From Thermococcus onnurineus NA1 (GTDB lineage Archaea; Methanobacteriota_B; Thermococci; Thermococcales; Thermococcaceae): 64,000 bases of DNA. The DNA lies in assembly GCF_000018365.1 (NCBI RefSeq), contig NC_011529.1:1612001-1676000 (forward strand), in the 5' to 3' direction. Position 1 is the first letter of the stretch. Each line of letters starts with the position of its first letter. Position numbers and translations under genes: made by a program. Of the stretch, positions 36,600 through 45,256 are shown piece after piece. Below the pieces are notes generated by a model, which saw nothing but the letters and a program-made list of their open reading frames with translations, made no database searches and was not told the DNA's origin.

Positions 36600-36612
36600 G
36601 GGTTATATACCT
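36600..36612. promoter_or_regulatory. Shared, nearly symmetric TATA box
   Basis: GGGTTATATACC reads almost the same on both strands (GGTATATAACCC). It is ~30-40 bases from the starts of both divergent genes (36569 minus and 36641 plus). One element could serve both directions. Confidence 0.4.
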
Positions 36613-36640
36613 ATCGCCGAACTTCCCACGGTGGTGAGGG

Positions 36641-37831
36641 ATGGCGAAGGTTTACGTTGACGCTCAGGCCGCGAGAGCTATAGGTAAAGGCGCGATGATA
36701 GTCTTTAAAAAGGGCGTGATCCGCGTTGAGGGCGAGGTTAAGCCGGGAGACATCGTTGAGGTTTACACGCGCGGAAAGAAATTCCTTGGGAAGGGCTTCG
36801 TTAATCCCAACTCAAATATCATGGTTCGCCTCGTCACGAAGGACAAAGATACTGAGATAAACAAGGAACTCTTTCGGGAGAGAATCAAAAAGGCCAATGA
36901 GTACAGGAAGAAGGTTCTCGGCTACGATAAGGCCTACAGAATGGTCTATGGTGAGGCTGACTACCTGCCGGGTCTCATCGTGGACCGTTTCAATGAGATA
37001 GCCTCTCTCCAGATTTCAAGTGTTGGAATGGAGCGCTTCAAGCTTGATCTGGCCGAGGCTATAATGGAAGCCGAGCCCGAAATTGAGACCGTCTTCGAAA
37101 AGAACACCGGTCGCTCGCGCAGGAGGGAAGGCCTGCCCGAGATAGAGCGCGTCCTCCTTGGCAAGGAGAAGTATCGCACGATAATAGAGGAAGGAAGGGC
37201 AAAGTTTATCGTGGACATGCGCGGACAGAAGACAGGCTTCTTCCTCGACCAGAGGGAGAACAGGATAGCTCTGGAAAAGTATGTCAAGCCTGGGATGAAG
37301 GTTCTGGATGTGTTTACTTATACTGGCGGCTTCGCTATCCATGCGGCCGTCGCCGGTGCCGAAAAAGTAGTTGCCGTTGACAAGTCACCGAGGGCCATCG
37401 AGATGGCCAAAGAAAATGCAAAGCTCAACGGCGTTGCGGACAGGATGGAGTTCATAGTTGGCTCTGCCTTTCCTGTCATGGAGGAAATGATAAAGCGCGG
37501 TGAGAAGTTCGACATAGTGATCCTCGATCCACCCGCCTTCGTCCAGCATGAAAAGGACCTAAAGCGCGGTCTCAGGGCTTACTTCAACGTGAACTACGCA
37601 GGTCTACAGCTCGTCAAGGAAGGTGGAATACTCGTTACTGCCTCGTGCTCCCAGCATGTGGACATGCAGACCTTCAAAGATATGGTCATAGCCGCGGCAG
37701 CAAAGGCTGGCAAATTCCTCAGAATGCTCGAACCTTACAGAACTCAGGCGCCAGACCATCCGATACTTATGGCCTCCAAAGATACGGAATACCTCAAGGC
37801 GCTCTTCCTCTATGTGGAGGACATGAAGTGA
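36641..37831 (+). CDS. RlmI-like rRNA cytosine-5 methyltransferase (PUA + SAM domain)
   Basis: 396-aa class I SAM methyltransferase of COG1092. The N-terminal ~75 residues form a PUA RNA-binding domain (KVYVDAQAARAIGKGAMIVFKKG). VLDVFTYTGGFAIHAAVAGA is the SAM-binding motif I, ILDPPAFVQH is motif IV, and TASCSQH (Cys nearby) is motif VI carrying the candidate catalytic cysteine of m5C enzymes. Homologous to E. coli RlmI, which modifies 23S rRNA; the exact target here is inferred. ATG 36641 follows GGTGGTGAGGG. Confidence 0.9.
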   Translation: MAKVYVDAQAARAIGKGAMIVFKKGVIRVEGEVKPGDIVEVYTRGKKFLGKGFVNPNSNIMVRLVTKDKDTEINKELFRERIKKANEYRKKVLGYDKAYRMVYGEADYLPGLIVDRFNEIASLQISSVGMERFKLDLAEAIMEAEPEIETVFEKNTGRSRRREGLPEIERVLLGKEKYRTIIEEGRAKFIVDMRGQKTGFFLDQRENRIALEKYVKPGMKVLDVFTYTGGFAIHAAVAGAEKVVAVDKSPRAIEMAKENAKLNGVADRMEFIVGSAFPVMEEMIKRGEKFDIVILDPPAFVQHEKDLKRGLRAYFNVNYAGLQLVKEGGILVTASCSQHVDMQTFKDMVIAAAAKAGKFLRMLEPYRTQAPDHPILMASKDTEYLKALFLYVEDMK

Positions 37832-37852
37832 AACTCCGCCCAGCGGAGCATC

Positions 37853-37926
37853 GAGGGACGATGAGGAGAAAGCACCTCCTCTGATTCCGGCGTGAGTGAT
37901 GAGACGCCCACGGGCCCGAGTCCCTC
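37853..37926 (+). ncRNA. Candidate C/D box guide sRNA
   Basis: Compact GC-rich element between two convergent genes. A terminal stem is formed by GAGGGAC (37853-37859) and GTCCCTC (37920-37926). Box C-like ACGATGA is at 37858-37864, box D' CTGA at 37881-37884, box C' GTGATGA at 37896-37902, and a D-like CCGA at 37916-37919. C and D each differ from consensus at one base. The two spacers (about 16 and 13 nt before D' and D) are long enough to be 2'-O-methylation guides. A separate hairpin, CTCCGC-CCA-GCGGAG, lies just upstream (37834-37848). Target not determined. The 3' end overlaps the stop codon of the next gene. Confidence 0.5.
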
Positions 37927-38668
37927 AGAGCGTTAAAATCAGACTGTGCCTCCAGCGTGTTCCGGCTTTGAATCTCACATCTCTGGTTTTATAACCTAGC
38001 TCTTCCCCCTTCTCCGTTATTGCCTCGATAAGTGGCTTTTTATCTGGCAGGAAGAGGGCGACCTTTCCGCGGGAGATGAGGTAATCGCGCGCCTCTTCTA
38101 TAAGCCTCACTGAGAAGCCCTCTCCATATTTCCCTCCACCGACGCCTTCTCTCTCCGTCAGAACTCCCCTCGTAGGCCTATCGTAGTAGGGTGGGGCAGA
38201 GAAGATAACGTCGAACTTTTCCCCTTCTGGGATTACACCCAGGATTATCCCGCCGTCGCTTTTGATTAGCCTGACTCTGGCATTGTTCCTCCCGATGTTA
38301 GCCTTGGCGTAGGTGAAAAACTCCTCATCAATCTCAGTTGCAGTAACGTCGCAGTTGAAAAGCTTCGCCGCCATGAGCGCCATCATAGCAGTATGCCCGG
38401 TTCCTATCTCCAGAACTCTCTCGCCGCCGCGGAGGAAGGTTTTCAGAAAGATGTATCGTGAAATGGGGGTGGTAACAAGTCCGCGCGGGTGGTATTCTAT
38501 GTCGAGACCGAAAACGGCCTTCGCGATAGCCCGGTTGTAGAGTATCCTTGCCTCCCTGTTCGAGAAGTCCAGCCTGCCTTTCTTGTCGAGGTATTTTCCG
38601 AGCTCCGGGAATATCTTAACGGCCTCGCTGATCGGAAGACCGAGCTTTCCGTCCTTCCAAGTGGGCAT
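37925..38668 (-). CDS. SAM-dependent methyltransferase, RlmF/METTL-like
   Basis: 247-aa class I methyltransferase. Motif I is VLEIGTGHTAMMALMAA, and motif IV is FSAPPYYD, an (N/S/D)PPY/F signature typical of enzymes that methylate exocyclic amino groups, as in m6A rRNA enzymes such as RlmF. The specific substrate is uncertain. It lies 36 bases after the M20 peptidase gene on the same strand and may be the last gene of that run. Confidence 0.8.
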   Translation of the reverse strand: MPTWKDGKLGLPISEAVKIFPELGKYLDKKGRLDFSNREARILYNRAIAKAVFGLDIEYHPRGLVTTPISRYIFLKTFLRGGERVLEIGTGHTAMMALMAAKLFNCDVTATEIDEEFFTYAKANIGRNNARVRLIKSDGGIILGVIPEGEKFDVIFSAPPYYDRPTRGVLTEREGVGGGKYGEGFSVRLIEEARDYLISRGKVALFLPDKKPLIEAITEKGEELGYKTRDVRFKAGTRWRHSLILTL

Positions 38669-38704
38669 AGAGAAAAGTAAGCGTGGAAAAGAAAAGAGTT
38701 TCGC

Positions 38705-39973
38705 TCAGAGCAGCGCCAAGGCTGCCATAACCTTGGCGTCTTCAACCATGTTGTCTATCTTCGCGTACTCGTTGGGCTGGTGGGCCATCTCATCAAGTGT
38801 TGCCCACACAACTGCTGGAATGCCGAGCTTTCTGAAGTAGGCTGCGAAGGTTCCACCACCGATTCCACCGACCTTTGCCTCCTTCCCGCGGAACTCCTTA
38901 AGGGCCGCCTGGAGGAGCTTTACTATCTCGCTGTTCGGGTCGGTTGGCTCTGGAGCATCGAGGCGCTGGATGACCTCTACCTTTATCTCTGGGAGAACTT
39001 CCCCGTCAATTTCCTTCCTGTATTTTGCCTTTACTTCTTCCGCGAGCTTCTCTGCATCGCTCAGTATCTCATCCGGGCTGTACTTCGGCAGAATTCTGCA
39101 GTCGAAGACTATCTCGTGTTCTCCTGGTGCGATGTTCGGTGAATCGGCCGGACCGTTCACCATCGTCGGCTCGAAGGTGCTCTCCGGTGGATCAAAGAGC
39201 TCATCCTTCTCGAAATACTTCTCGTGGAGGAGCTTATCCAGGTGATAGGCGTAATCAAGGGCAACGCGGTGGGCGTTCAACCCCTTATCGGGCATGCTCG
39301 CGTGAACCTGCTTGCCCCTGACCTTAACCCTGAACCAGAGGATGCTCTTCTCTGCAACCTCGATGAAGGTTCCATCCTCATTTCCGCCGTCCGGGACGAG
39401 AACGAGGTCATCCTTCCTGAAAAGCTCTGGGTGCTCCTTCATAAGCCACTCGATGCCGTACTTGCTTCCGGTCTCCTCATCGCTGACAAAGGCTAGGATT
39501 ATCGTTCTCTTCGGCCTTATTCCGAGGTTCATCATGGCCCTAACTGCATAGAGTGAAGCGACCAGGCTCTGTCCGTTGTCCTCGCTTCCCCTGCCGTAGA
39601 CTTTTCCGTCCCTGACGAGTGGTTTAAACGGTTCGGTTATTGTCCACTTGCTCAGGTCTCCCGGTGGGACGACATCAATGTGTGTTAGAATCCAGAGCCT
39701 TGGTGAGTCCTCTCCTTTCTCGCCGTAATAATAGGCGAGAATGTTCGGCCTCACGCCGTTCTTGGCCCTCTCATCAGGGGCGTTGTAGACCTCAACCTTA
39801 TCGAAGGGCCAGTCCTTGATTATCTCGAGAAGCTTTTGGGCCTTATCGTATTCGCCCTCGTAGCCGTAGTTCGGGCTTATTGCCGGGATTTTGATGAGCT
39901 CCACCAGGGTTTTCACCATATCGTCACGTAGGTTTTCAATCTCCTGAGTGACTTTTTTGAGGGCTTCACTCAT
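38705..39973 (-). CDS. M20-family metallopeptidase (ArgE/DapE-like)
   Basis: 422-aa zinc-dependent exopeptidase or deacylase. Metal and catalytic motifs: LWILTHIDVVPPGD (His, Asp), YGRGSEDNGQS (Asp), SDEETGSKYG (Glu-Glu pair) and a late metal-binding segment near DEMAHQPNEY (His). A dimerisation domain occupies about 195-310. Related Thermococcales proteins are carboxypeptidases or aminoacylases, so a peptide- or acyl-amino-acid-cleaving role is likely, but the substrate is not fixed. Start ATG 39973 has GGTGGTGAT upstream, 13 bases after the PqqD-like gene. Confidence 0.88.
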   Translation of the reverse strand: MSEALKKVTQEIENLRDDMVKTLVELIKIPAISPNYGYEGEYDKAQKLLEIIKDWPFDKVEVYNAPDERAKNGVRPNILAYYYGEKGEDSPRLWILTHIDVVPPGDLSKWTITEPFKPLVRDGKVYGRGSEDNGQSLVASLYAVRAMMNLGIRPKRTIILAFVSDEETGSKYGIEWLMKEHPELFRKDDLVLVPDGGNEDGTFIEVAEKSILWFRVKVRGKQVHASMPDKGLNAHRVALDYAYHLDKLLHEKYFEKDELFDPPESTFEPTMVNGPADSPNIAPGEHEIVFDCRILPKYSPDEILSDAEKLAEEVKAKYRKEIDGEVLPEIKVEVIQRLDAPEPTDPNSEIVKLLQAALKEFRGKEAKVGGIGGGTFAAYFRKLGIPAVVWATLDEMAHQPNEYAKIDNMVEDAKVMAALALL

Positions 39974-39986
39974 GGGGTATCACCAC

Positions 39987-40322
39987 CTACTCTAACTCAC
40001 CGACTCTTTTAAACCCAACCAGGTTCCTTTTGTGAAGTTCAAAAAGAAACGTTATCAGACGTTCGTAAAGTGGCTCTACTTCATCTCCAAACCTTCTTTT
40101 AAGCAGCTTTCCAATCTCTTCGACCGTTCTCCTACCGTCACATAACTCCCAGATGAAGGCCCCAGCTTCGTCGAGTTCTATTCGCCTGTAGTCCCCGTGG
40201 AGTTTTCTTGCCAGAAAATCGAGGGGCGAATCCATCGGGATTAAAAGGTAGTATTTTCCTTCGATTTTTCTCAGTTCGATGTTTTCATTGCGCTCTGGGA
40301 TTAGGTGTAGATATTCTTCCAT
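39987..40322 (-). CDS. PqqD-like peptide-binding protein
   Basis: 111 residues. The segment RIELDEAGAFIWELCDGRRTVEEIGKLL matches the PqqD fold (RiPP recognition element), with the usual LDxxGxxIWxLxDG pattern. PqqD proteins bind leader peptides for a radical SAM partner, but none is adjacent here. Instead it sits between an OPT oligopeptide transporter gene (39 bases upstream) and an M20 peptidase gene (13 bases downstream), all on the minus strand. GGGAGGTTTATGA precedes the ATG. Confidence 0.82.
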   Translation of the reverse strand: MEEYLHLIPERNENIELRKIEGKYYLLIPMDSPLDFLARKLHGDYRRIELDEAGAFIWELCDGRRTVEEIGKLLKRRFGDEVEPLYERLITFLFELHKRNLVGFKRVGELE

Positions 40323-40361
40323 TCATAAACCTCCCTAAGGGTTAAAAAAGAGGGAAGAAAA

Positions 40362-42239
40362 TCACTCCTTCTTTCCGGTCATGTAGAGCCATGCCAATAT
40401 GCCGAGGAGGAACACTATTCCGAGGATGTTGCTGCTGAAGCCTATGGACGGGGCAACGTCCGCCACTATGAGAGCGGCGAAGATTATTCCCATTATTGCC
40501 TCTCCGGCAATGAGTCCTGCTGCTCCGAGCACTCCCGGGTCGGTTGGGCTCCCCTCGTCGCTGCCCCTGGCCTTTGAGACAATGTGCCTGGTGATTCCAC
40601 CGATAAGGATTGGCACGCCAAGGCTAAGCGGCAGATAGATGCCGACGGCGACGGGCATGACTGGAGTCCTGAACTTGGAGCCCTTCATTGCGAGTATTTC
40701 GTCGAGGATTATGAGTACAATGGCTATACCAGCGCCGATGTAGACCATGGTCCACTCAAGGGTTCCGGTGAAGACACCCTCGGTGACCTTGGCCATAAGG
40801 AATGCCTGTGGAGCGGGGAGGGCATTTTCCTTGGCTGTTGGGGTTCCCGCTATTCCGTAAGCCTGGATCAGGAGGTTGAGCACCGGCGCCATGACAAGGG
40901 CCGCGAAGAACGTACCGATTATCTCGAATACCTGCTGCCTCTTGGGGGTTGCACCAACGATGTAACCCGTGGCGAGGTCCTGCATGGTGTCACCGGCTAT
41001 TGCTGCGGCGGTACATATGACGGCCGCGACGAGTATGGTTGCGGCCATGCCCTCCATACCGCTGAGACCAAATGCCTTGAGGACAAAGGCCGTGAAGAGC
41101 AGGCTCATGATGGTGATTCCCGAAACCGGGTTGTTGGATGAACCGACAACACCCGCCAGGTAGCCGGCGATGGAACTTCCGAGGAATCCAACGATGAGCA
41201 GTATTATTGCCATAACCGCCGCTATTCCTATCGAGCCGATGATGTGGAAGTACAGCAGGAACAGTGGGATGACGAAGGCTGTTATGAGCATCATGACGTA
41301 GTTGAGCGGCAGGTCCTCTTCGGTTCTGAGTATTGCCTCTCCAGACTGCTTCCTCTTTGCGACCTCAAGGCCAGCCTTGATGCCCCTCATTATCGGGTTC
41401 CTAAGCTTTATGAGGCTCCAGAGACCACCGACGACCATCGCTCCAACTCCCATGTATCTGATCTTGGTGCTCCAGAGGGTCCAGGCGAGGTCAATGGCAC
41501 TGAGGCCGTCTGGATTGCCAGTTTTAGCGGCATATATTGGAATGGCTATGAACCACGCGATTGCACCACCGAGGAACACGAGGAATGCAATATTCAGGCC
41601 AACGATATAGCCGACACTGATGAGGGCTGCAGAGAGATCACTTCCAATGTAGAGAACCCTTGAACCCACCATTTTAGCAGTCTCAACGGTTCCTGACCAC
41701 AGGCCTGCACTTCCGAAGAGCTTGTAGAGTCCACCGAAGATACCACCATAGAATATCGGCTTGGCGCGGCTTCCGCCCCTATCTCCCGCTATGAGGACCT
41801 CAGCACAGGCGGTACCCTCTGGATACGGGAGCTTTTCTTCGACTATAAAAGCTCTCCTCAGAACCACTGTGAAAAGGGCACCGAGGGAACCACCGAGGGC
41901 TGCTATGAGTGTCACTATGTAGTATGGGAACTCGGTGTAATAACCGAGAACCACTAGGGCGGGCAGAGTGAATATTATGCCCGCCGCCAGGGACTCTCCG
42001 GCTGATGCTGCAGTCTGAACCATGTTGTTCTCCAAAATGTTTCTGTCCTTAAACGCGAAGAGAATTGCTATCGATATAACAGCTGCCGGAATGCTGGCGC
42101 TAACGGTCATTCCTGCGTACATGCCGAGGTAGGCGTTTGCTGCACCCATTATAATTGCCAGAACAACACCCAAAACAAAAGCCTTGATGGTATATTCTGG
42201 CAGCGATTTCTCGGGTGGGATGTACGGGGTTGGTCCCAT
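40362..42239 (-). CDS. OPT-family oligopeptide transporter
   Basis: 625-aa membrane protein with about 15-16 hydrophobic helices. The N-terminal YIPPEKSLPEYTIKAF and LGVVLAIIMGAANAYLGMYAG are typical of prokaryotic OPT carriers, which move di- to oligopeptides or metal chelates with protons. Start ATG 42239 (MGPTPYIPPEKS) has a strong GGAGGTGCA site; an ATG at 42266 would add a His-rich leader. A TATA-like ATACTTTTAACAT (42284-42296) fits that start. Confidence 0.93.
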   Translation of the reverse strand: MGPTPYIPPEKSLPEYTIKAFVLGVVLAIIMGAANAYLGMYAGMTVSASIPAAVISIAILFAFKDRNILENNMVQTAASAGESLAAGIIFTLPALVVLGYYTEFPYYIVTLIAALGGSLGALFTVVLRRAFIVEEKLPYPEGTACAEVLIAGDRGGSRAKPIFYGGIFGGLYKLFGSAGLWSGTVETAKMVGSRVLYIGSDLSAALISVGYIVGLNIAFLVFLGGAIAWFIAIPIYAAKTGNPDGLSAIDLAWTLWSTKIRYMGVGAMVVGGLWSLIKLRNPIMRGIKAGLEVAKRKQSGEAILRTEEDLPLNYVMMLITAFVIPLFLLYFHIIGSIGIAAVMAIILLIVGFLGSSIAGYLAGVVGSSNNPVSGITIMSLLFTAFVLKAFGLSGMEGMAATILVAAVICTAAAIAGDTMQDLATGYIVGATPKRQQVFEIIGTFFAALVMAPVLNLLIQAYGIAGTPTAKENALPAPQAFLMAKVTEGVFTGTLEWTMVYIGAGIAIVLIILDEILAMKGSKFRTPVMPVAVGIYLPLSLGVPILIGGITRHIVSKARGSDEGSPTDPGVLGAAGLIAGEAIMGIIFAALIVADVAPSIGFSSNILGIVFLLGILAWLYMTGKKE

Positions 42240-42604
42240 ATTTGCACCTCCAGAATGTGTGTGCATATTAATTACGTTGGTTTTATGTTAAAAGTATTTT
42301 CCCTGATTTTGGATTTACATCAAACCATCTAATATTGTCTAAATATTATAACATTATGTTATGCCAATGTCTGCACGTATTCGAACAATTTTGATAATAA
42401 TTATGCATTGATGTTATGAAGTTGGATGTTCTCTTCAATGAATTGTTCCACTGACCATAAAATGTCATGATGTTGCAGTAATGCCCCACAAGTCCCCTGA
42501 ATTAGCTTGATCATAACCTAGTGTGGCTGGCTGGGGATAGGCAATGTCTTATATACCCCCATGGCGATACCCATATGTCTGCAAAAGAACGCGGGGGTGG
42601 AGAT
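42240..42604. promoter_or_regulatory. AT-rich divergent promoter region, OPT transporter / MBL hydrolase
   Basis: No gene is seen in these ~365 bases. It contains the OPT promoter (TATA near 42284-42296, minus strand) and the MBL promoter (CTTATATACC, 42548-42557, plus strand). A 15-bp palindrome, ATAACAT-T-ATGTTAT, lies at 42348-42362, and a spaced inverted repeat, GAACAATT (42383-42390) / AATTGTTC (42441-42448), lies further on. The palindrome is ~55 bases upstream of the OPT TATA box and may be an operator. Confidence 0.45.
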
Positions 42605-43420
42605 TTGATAGAGATAACTTTCCTCGGCAGTGGCGGCGGCAGATTCATAACCATAACACAGTTTCGCTCCACGGGAGGCTTCCACATCAGGGCCAGCAGG
42701 AACATCTACGTTGACCCTGGGCCGGGGGCTCTTGTTCGTTCGTGGCGCTACAAGCTCGATCCCAGGAAGCTCGATGCTGTCTTCGTTTCACATAGGCACG
42801 TTGATCACTGCAACGACACCGAAGTCATGATTGAAGCCATGACAGGAGGGGCGCTGAAGAAAAGGGGCATGCTTATAGCCTCGAAAAGCGTTGTCTACGG
42901 CGACGAGACGCACACCCCAGCGGTCAGCAAATATCACATGGACGTCCTTGAGAGCATACATACCCCTGAACCTGGCAACAAAATCTCGGTAGGGGAGGAG
43001 GAGCTCATAATAACCCCTACGAGACACTCAGATCCGACAACCATAGGCTTTCGAATGAGAACCAGATATGGTGACATCTCGTATATACCGGATACCGCGT
43101 ACTTCGATGAGCTCATTGAGTGGCATGAGGGTTCGAGGCTCATTATAGCTGCCGTAACCCGGCCGAGGGATATGGGGATTCCCTACCACCTGAGCACCGA
43201 TGATGTCGTTACGATGCTTAAGAAGATGGAGGGAAAACCCGAGGTCTTCATAATGAGCCACATCGGAATGAAGATGCACTTCGCCAACCCGTACAAGGAG
43301 GCAAAATACATAGAGACGGTAACGGGCGTGAAGACCTATGTCGCCAAAGAGGGCTTCAAAGTAATGGTGGATAAAAACGAAATAGCGGTGCGGACGCTCA
43401 GACCTGCTAGATTCGTTTAG
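42605..43420 (+). CDS. MBL-fold metallo-hydrolase
   Basis: 271-aa metallo-beta-lactamase-fold protein. Metal-binding motif SHRHVDHCND (HxHxDH type), then TPTRHSD, YIPDTAY and MSHIGMKMH supply further ligands. ITFLGSGGGRFITI is the typical first strand. Start: TTG 42605 has GGGGGTGG directly upstream and gives the usual N-terminus. ATG 42575 is the alternative (10 residues longer) and lies about where a transcript from the TATA box at 42548 would begin, so it would have to be leaderless. Substrate unknown; RNase-Z-like and UlaG-like relatives are possible. Confidence 0.82.
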   Translation: MIEITFLGSGGGRFITITQFRSTGGFHIRASRNIYVDPGPGALVRSWRYKLDPRKLDAVFVSHRHVDHCNDTEVMIEAMTGGALKKRGMLIASKSVVYGDETHTPAVSKYHMDVLESIHTPEPGNKISVGEEELIITPTRHSDPTTIGFRMRTRYGDISYIPDTAYFDELIEWHEGSRLIIAAVTRPRDMGIPYHLSTDDVVTMLKKMEGKPEVFIMSHIGMKMHFANPYKEAKYIETVTGVKTYVAKEGFKVMVDKNEIAVRTLRPARFV

Positions 43421-43422
43421 CT

Positions 43423-44790
43423 TCACTCTTTCTTTTTCATTGCCTCTTCCACTGCCCTTCTGACAGTGTTGTAAGCCAGCTCGAAGAGTTCGTCGCGCTT
43501 CTTTTCCGTCGGGCCTTCCACGACTACTCTTATCTTCGGTTCAGTTCCGCTCGGTCTTACGAGAACCCAAGAGCCATCTTTGAGGTTAAAGCGGAAGCCA
43601 GAGATGGTTAGTATTTCCTTTATCTCGCTCCTGAGCTTTTCCTCAAGAACGTGCCTTGCGACTTCGAGGACGGTCTTTTTGTACCTGTCCGGACACTTCA
43701 CGTTCTTCTTGGTGAGGTAGTAGGTGGGTATCTCCTCGCGGATTATTTCGGATAGGGGTTTTCCGCGTTCGTCGATGAGCTTGATGAGCAGGCCCATCGT
43801 GACGAAGCTGTCTATCCATAGGCCGAATCTTGGGTGGATGAACTTCCACGGCTCGGCGGCAAAAATCGCGTTGTACTTCTTTATGCCGTCGTGCGGCTGA
43901 CCGAGGGGAACGCGGTAGACCCTTCCACCACCGTTTTCGACGACTTCATCGATACGCGAGCCGGTGTTTATCGATGTAACGATGACTCCGCCCCCGTGCT
44001 CCTCGACATAGAGCTTAGCGAAGAGCGCTATCAGTGTGTCTTCGTCGATGTAGTTGCCTTTTTCATCGAAGACCGCTATTCTGTCGGCGTCGCCGTCCTG
44101 GGCTATAGCTAAGTCAACACCAAGCTCCCTCACAAGATTTCCGAGGTATGCTATGTTATCGTACCTCGGCTCGGGCTTTCTGCCCGGGAAGTGGCCGTCA
44201 ATGTGGGCGTTGATGCTTATCACTTTCGCCCCCATCTCGCGAAGCAGATAGGGAGCAACGACGCTTCCGGCGCCGTTCGCACCGTCGTAGAGGACTTTCA
44301 GACTAGTCTCATGGTCGACGAAGTCCAAGACTGTGCCGATGTACTCGTCGACGATGTCCCTCTGACGAACCTTCCTTATCCCGTCCCAGTCCACTTTCTT
44401 ATACTCCCCCGAGAAGATTATCCTTTCCAGCTCTGCCTCTTGCTCGAGGTAGAACTCGGTTCCGTCACCGTTGAAGACCTTTATTCCGTTGTCCGTGGGC
44501 GGGTTGTGGCTGGCTGTTATCATGACTCCAGCGTCGCCATAGCGGTTGGTGCCCCATGCCAATGTTGGCGTTGGTATCAGCCCAAACTGGATTACCTCCA
44601 TGCCTGAACTTAAAAGTCCAGAAACGAGCGCGTTCTCGAGCATTATGCTTGAAGTCCTTCCGTCTCTTGCGACGGCCACTTTTCCCTTCCTGATGTACGT
44701 TCCGAGGGCTCTCCCAACGTTCAGCGCTAGGTCTGGTGTGACCTTTTCCCATAAAGTGCCTCTAATTCCAGCCGTTCCGAAGAGCTTCAT
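43423..44790 (-). CDS. Alpha-D-phosphohexomutase family enzyme, probable phosphopentomutase
   Basis: 455-aa phosphosugar mutase. The phosphoserine loop is TASHNPPTDNGIK, the metal loop is DGDADRIA, the sugar-specificity loop is near AAEPWKFIHP, and the phosphate-binding C-terminal loop is RPSGTEPKIR. By sequence alone it could be called GlmM or phosphomannomutase. However, its position after malK and the UPF0146 gene is that of T. kodakarensis TK1777, for which I recall phosphopentomutase activity. I give the family as certain and the substrate as probable. Confidence 0.9.
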   Translation of the reverse strand: MKLFGTAGIRGTLWEKVTPDLALNVGRALGTYIRKGKVAVARDGRTSSIMLENALVSGLLSSGMEVIQFGLIPTPTLAWGTNRYGDAGVMITASHNPPTDNGIKVFNGDGTEFYLEQEAELERIIFSGEYKKVDWDGIRKVRQRDIVDEYIGTVLDFVDHETSLKVLYDGANGAGSVVAPYLLREMGAKVISINAHIDGHFPGRKPEPRYDNIAYLGNLVRELGVDLAIAQDGDADRIAVFDEKGNYIDEDTLIALFAKLYVEEHGGGVIVTSINTGSRIDEVVENGGGRVYRVPLGQPHDGIKKYNAIFAAEPWKFIHPRFGLWIDSFVTMGLLIKLIDERGKPLSEIIREEIPTYYLTKKNVKCPDRYKKTVLEVARHVLEEKLRSEIKEILTISGFRFNLKDGSWVLVRPSGTEPKIRVVVEGPTEKKRDELFELAYNTVRRAVEEAMKKKE

Positions 44791-44819
44791 AACACCACCA
44801 TGACTACTTGGGAGCGACT

Positions 44820-45224
44820 TTAAATAGTTTTAGCCATGTATATGGCCAATCCCTTGTGGTTGATAAGCTTCAGGTTACCGGGCATTGTGTCACCACTGAG
44901 GGGAAGGATGTAAACTGGGAGTCCAAGCTTCTTCCCGAGCTCGAGAATCGGCTGGACTATTTCGGGCGTTGGTCTTACGGAGTACAAGGCTTTGGCATCC
45001 CTGTACAGTTCCGGCCTTGGGTTGAAGATGTCATCCCTGATAGCGTTTATCCCAAGCTCCCTTGCTTTTTCAACGGAGGCTGGATTCCAGTCAATTGCAA
45101 GAACATCGTAGCCCATCTCTTTCAGCTTTAAGGCCACTTTGAACTGGAAACCTATACCGAGTTCGACTATTTTCCCTCTCGGAACCCTTCCCGCCAAGAA
45201 ATCTGCGAAGTCTTCAATTGGCAT
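44820..45224 (-). CDS. UPF0146 family protein
   Basis: 134-aa Rossmann-like protein (KIVELGIGFQFKVALKLKEMGYDVLAIDWN resembles a SAM-binding motif I, split here by nature of the fold). It is known across archaea as UPF0146 with no proven activity. ATG 45224 is almost leaderless relative to the TATA box GTTTTTTAAATCC (45244-45256, minus strand), so it is probably transcribed apart from malK. Confidence 0.85.
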   Translation of the reverse strand: MPIEDFADFLAGRVPRGKIVELGIGFQFKVALKLKEMGYDVLAIDWNPASVEKARELGINAIRDDIFNPRPELYRDAKALYSVRPTPEIVQPILELGKKLGLPVYILPLSGDTMPGNLKLINHKGLAIYMAKTI

Positions 45225-45256
45225 GGGAGAAAATAGAAATAAGGATTTAAAAAACT

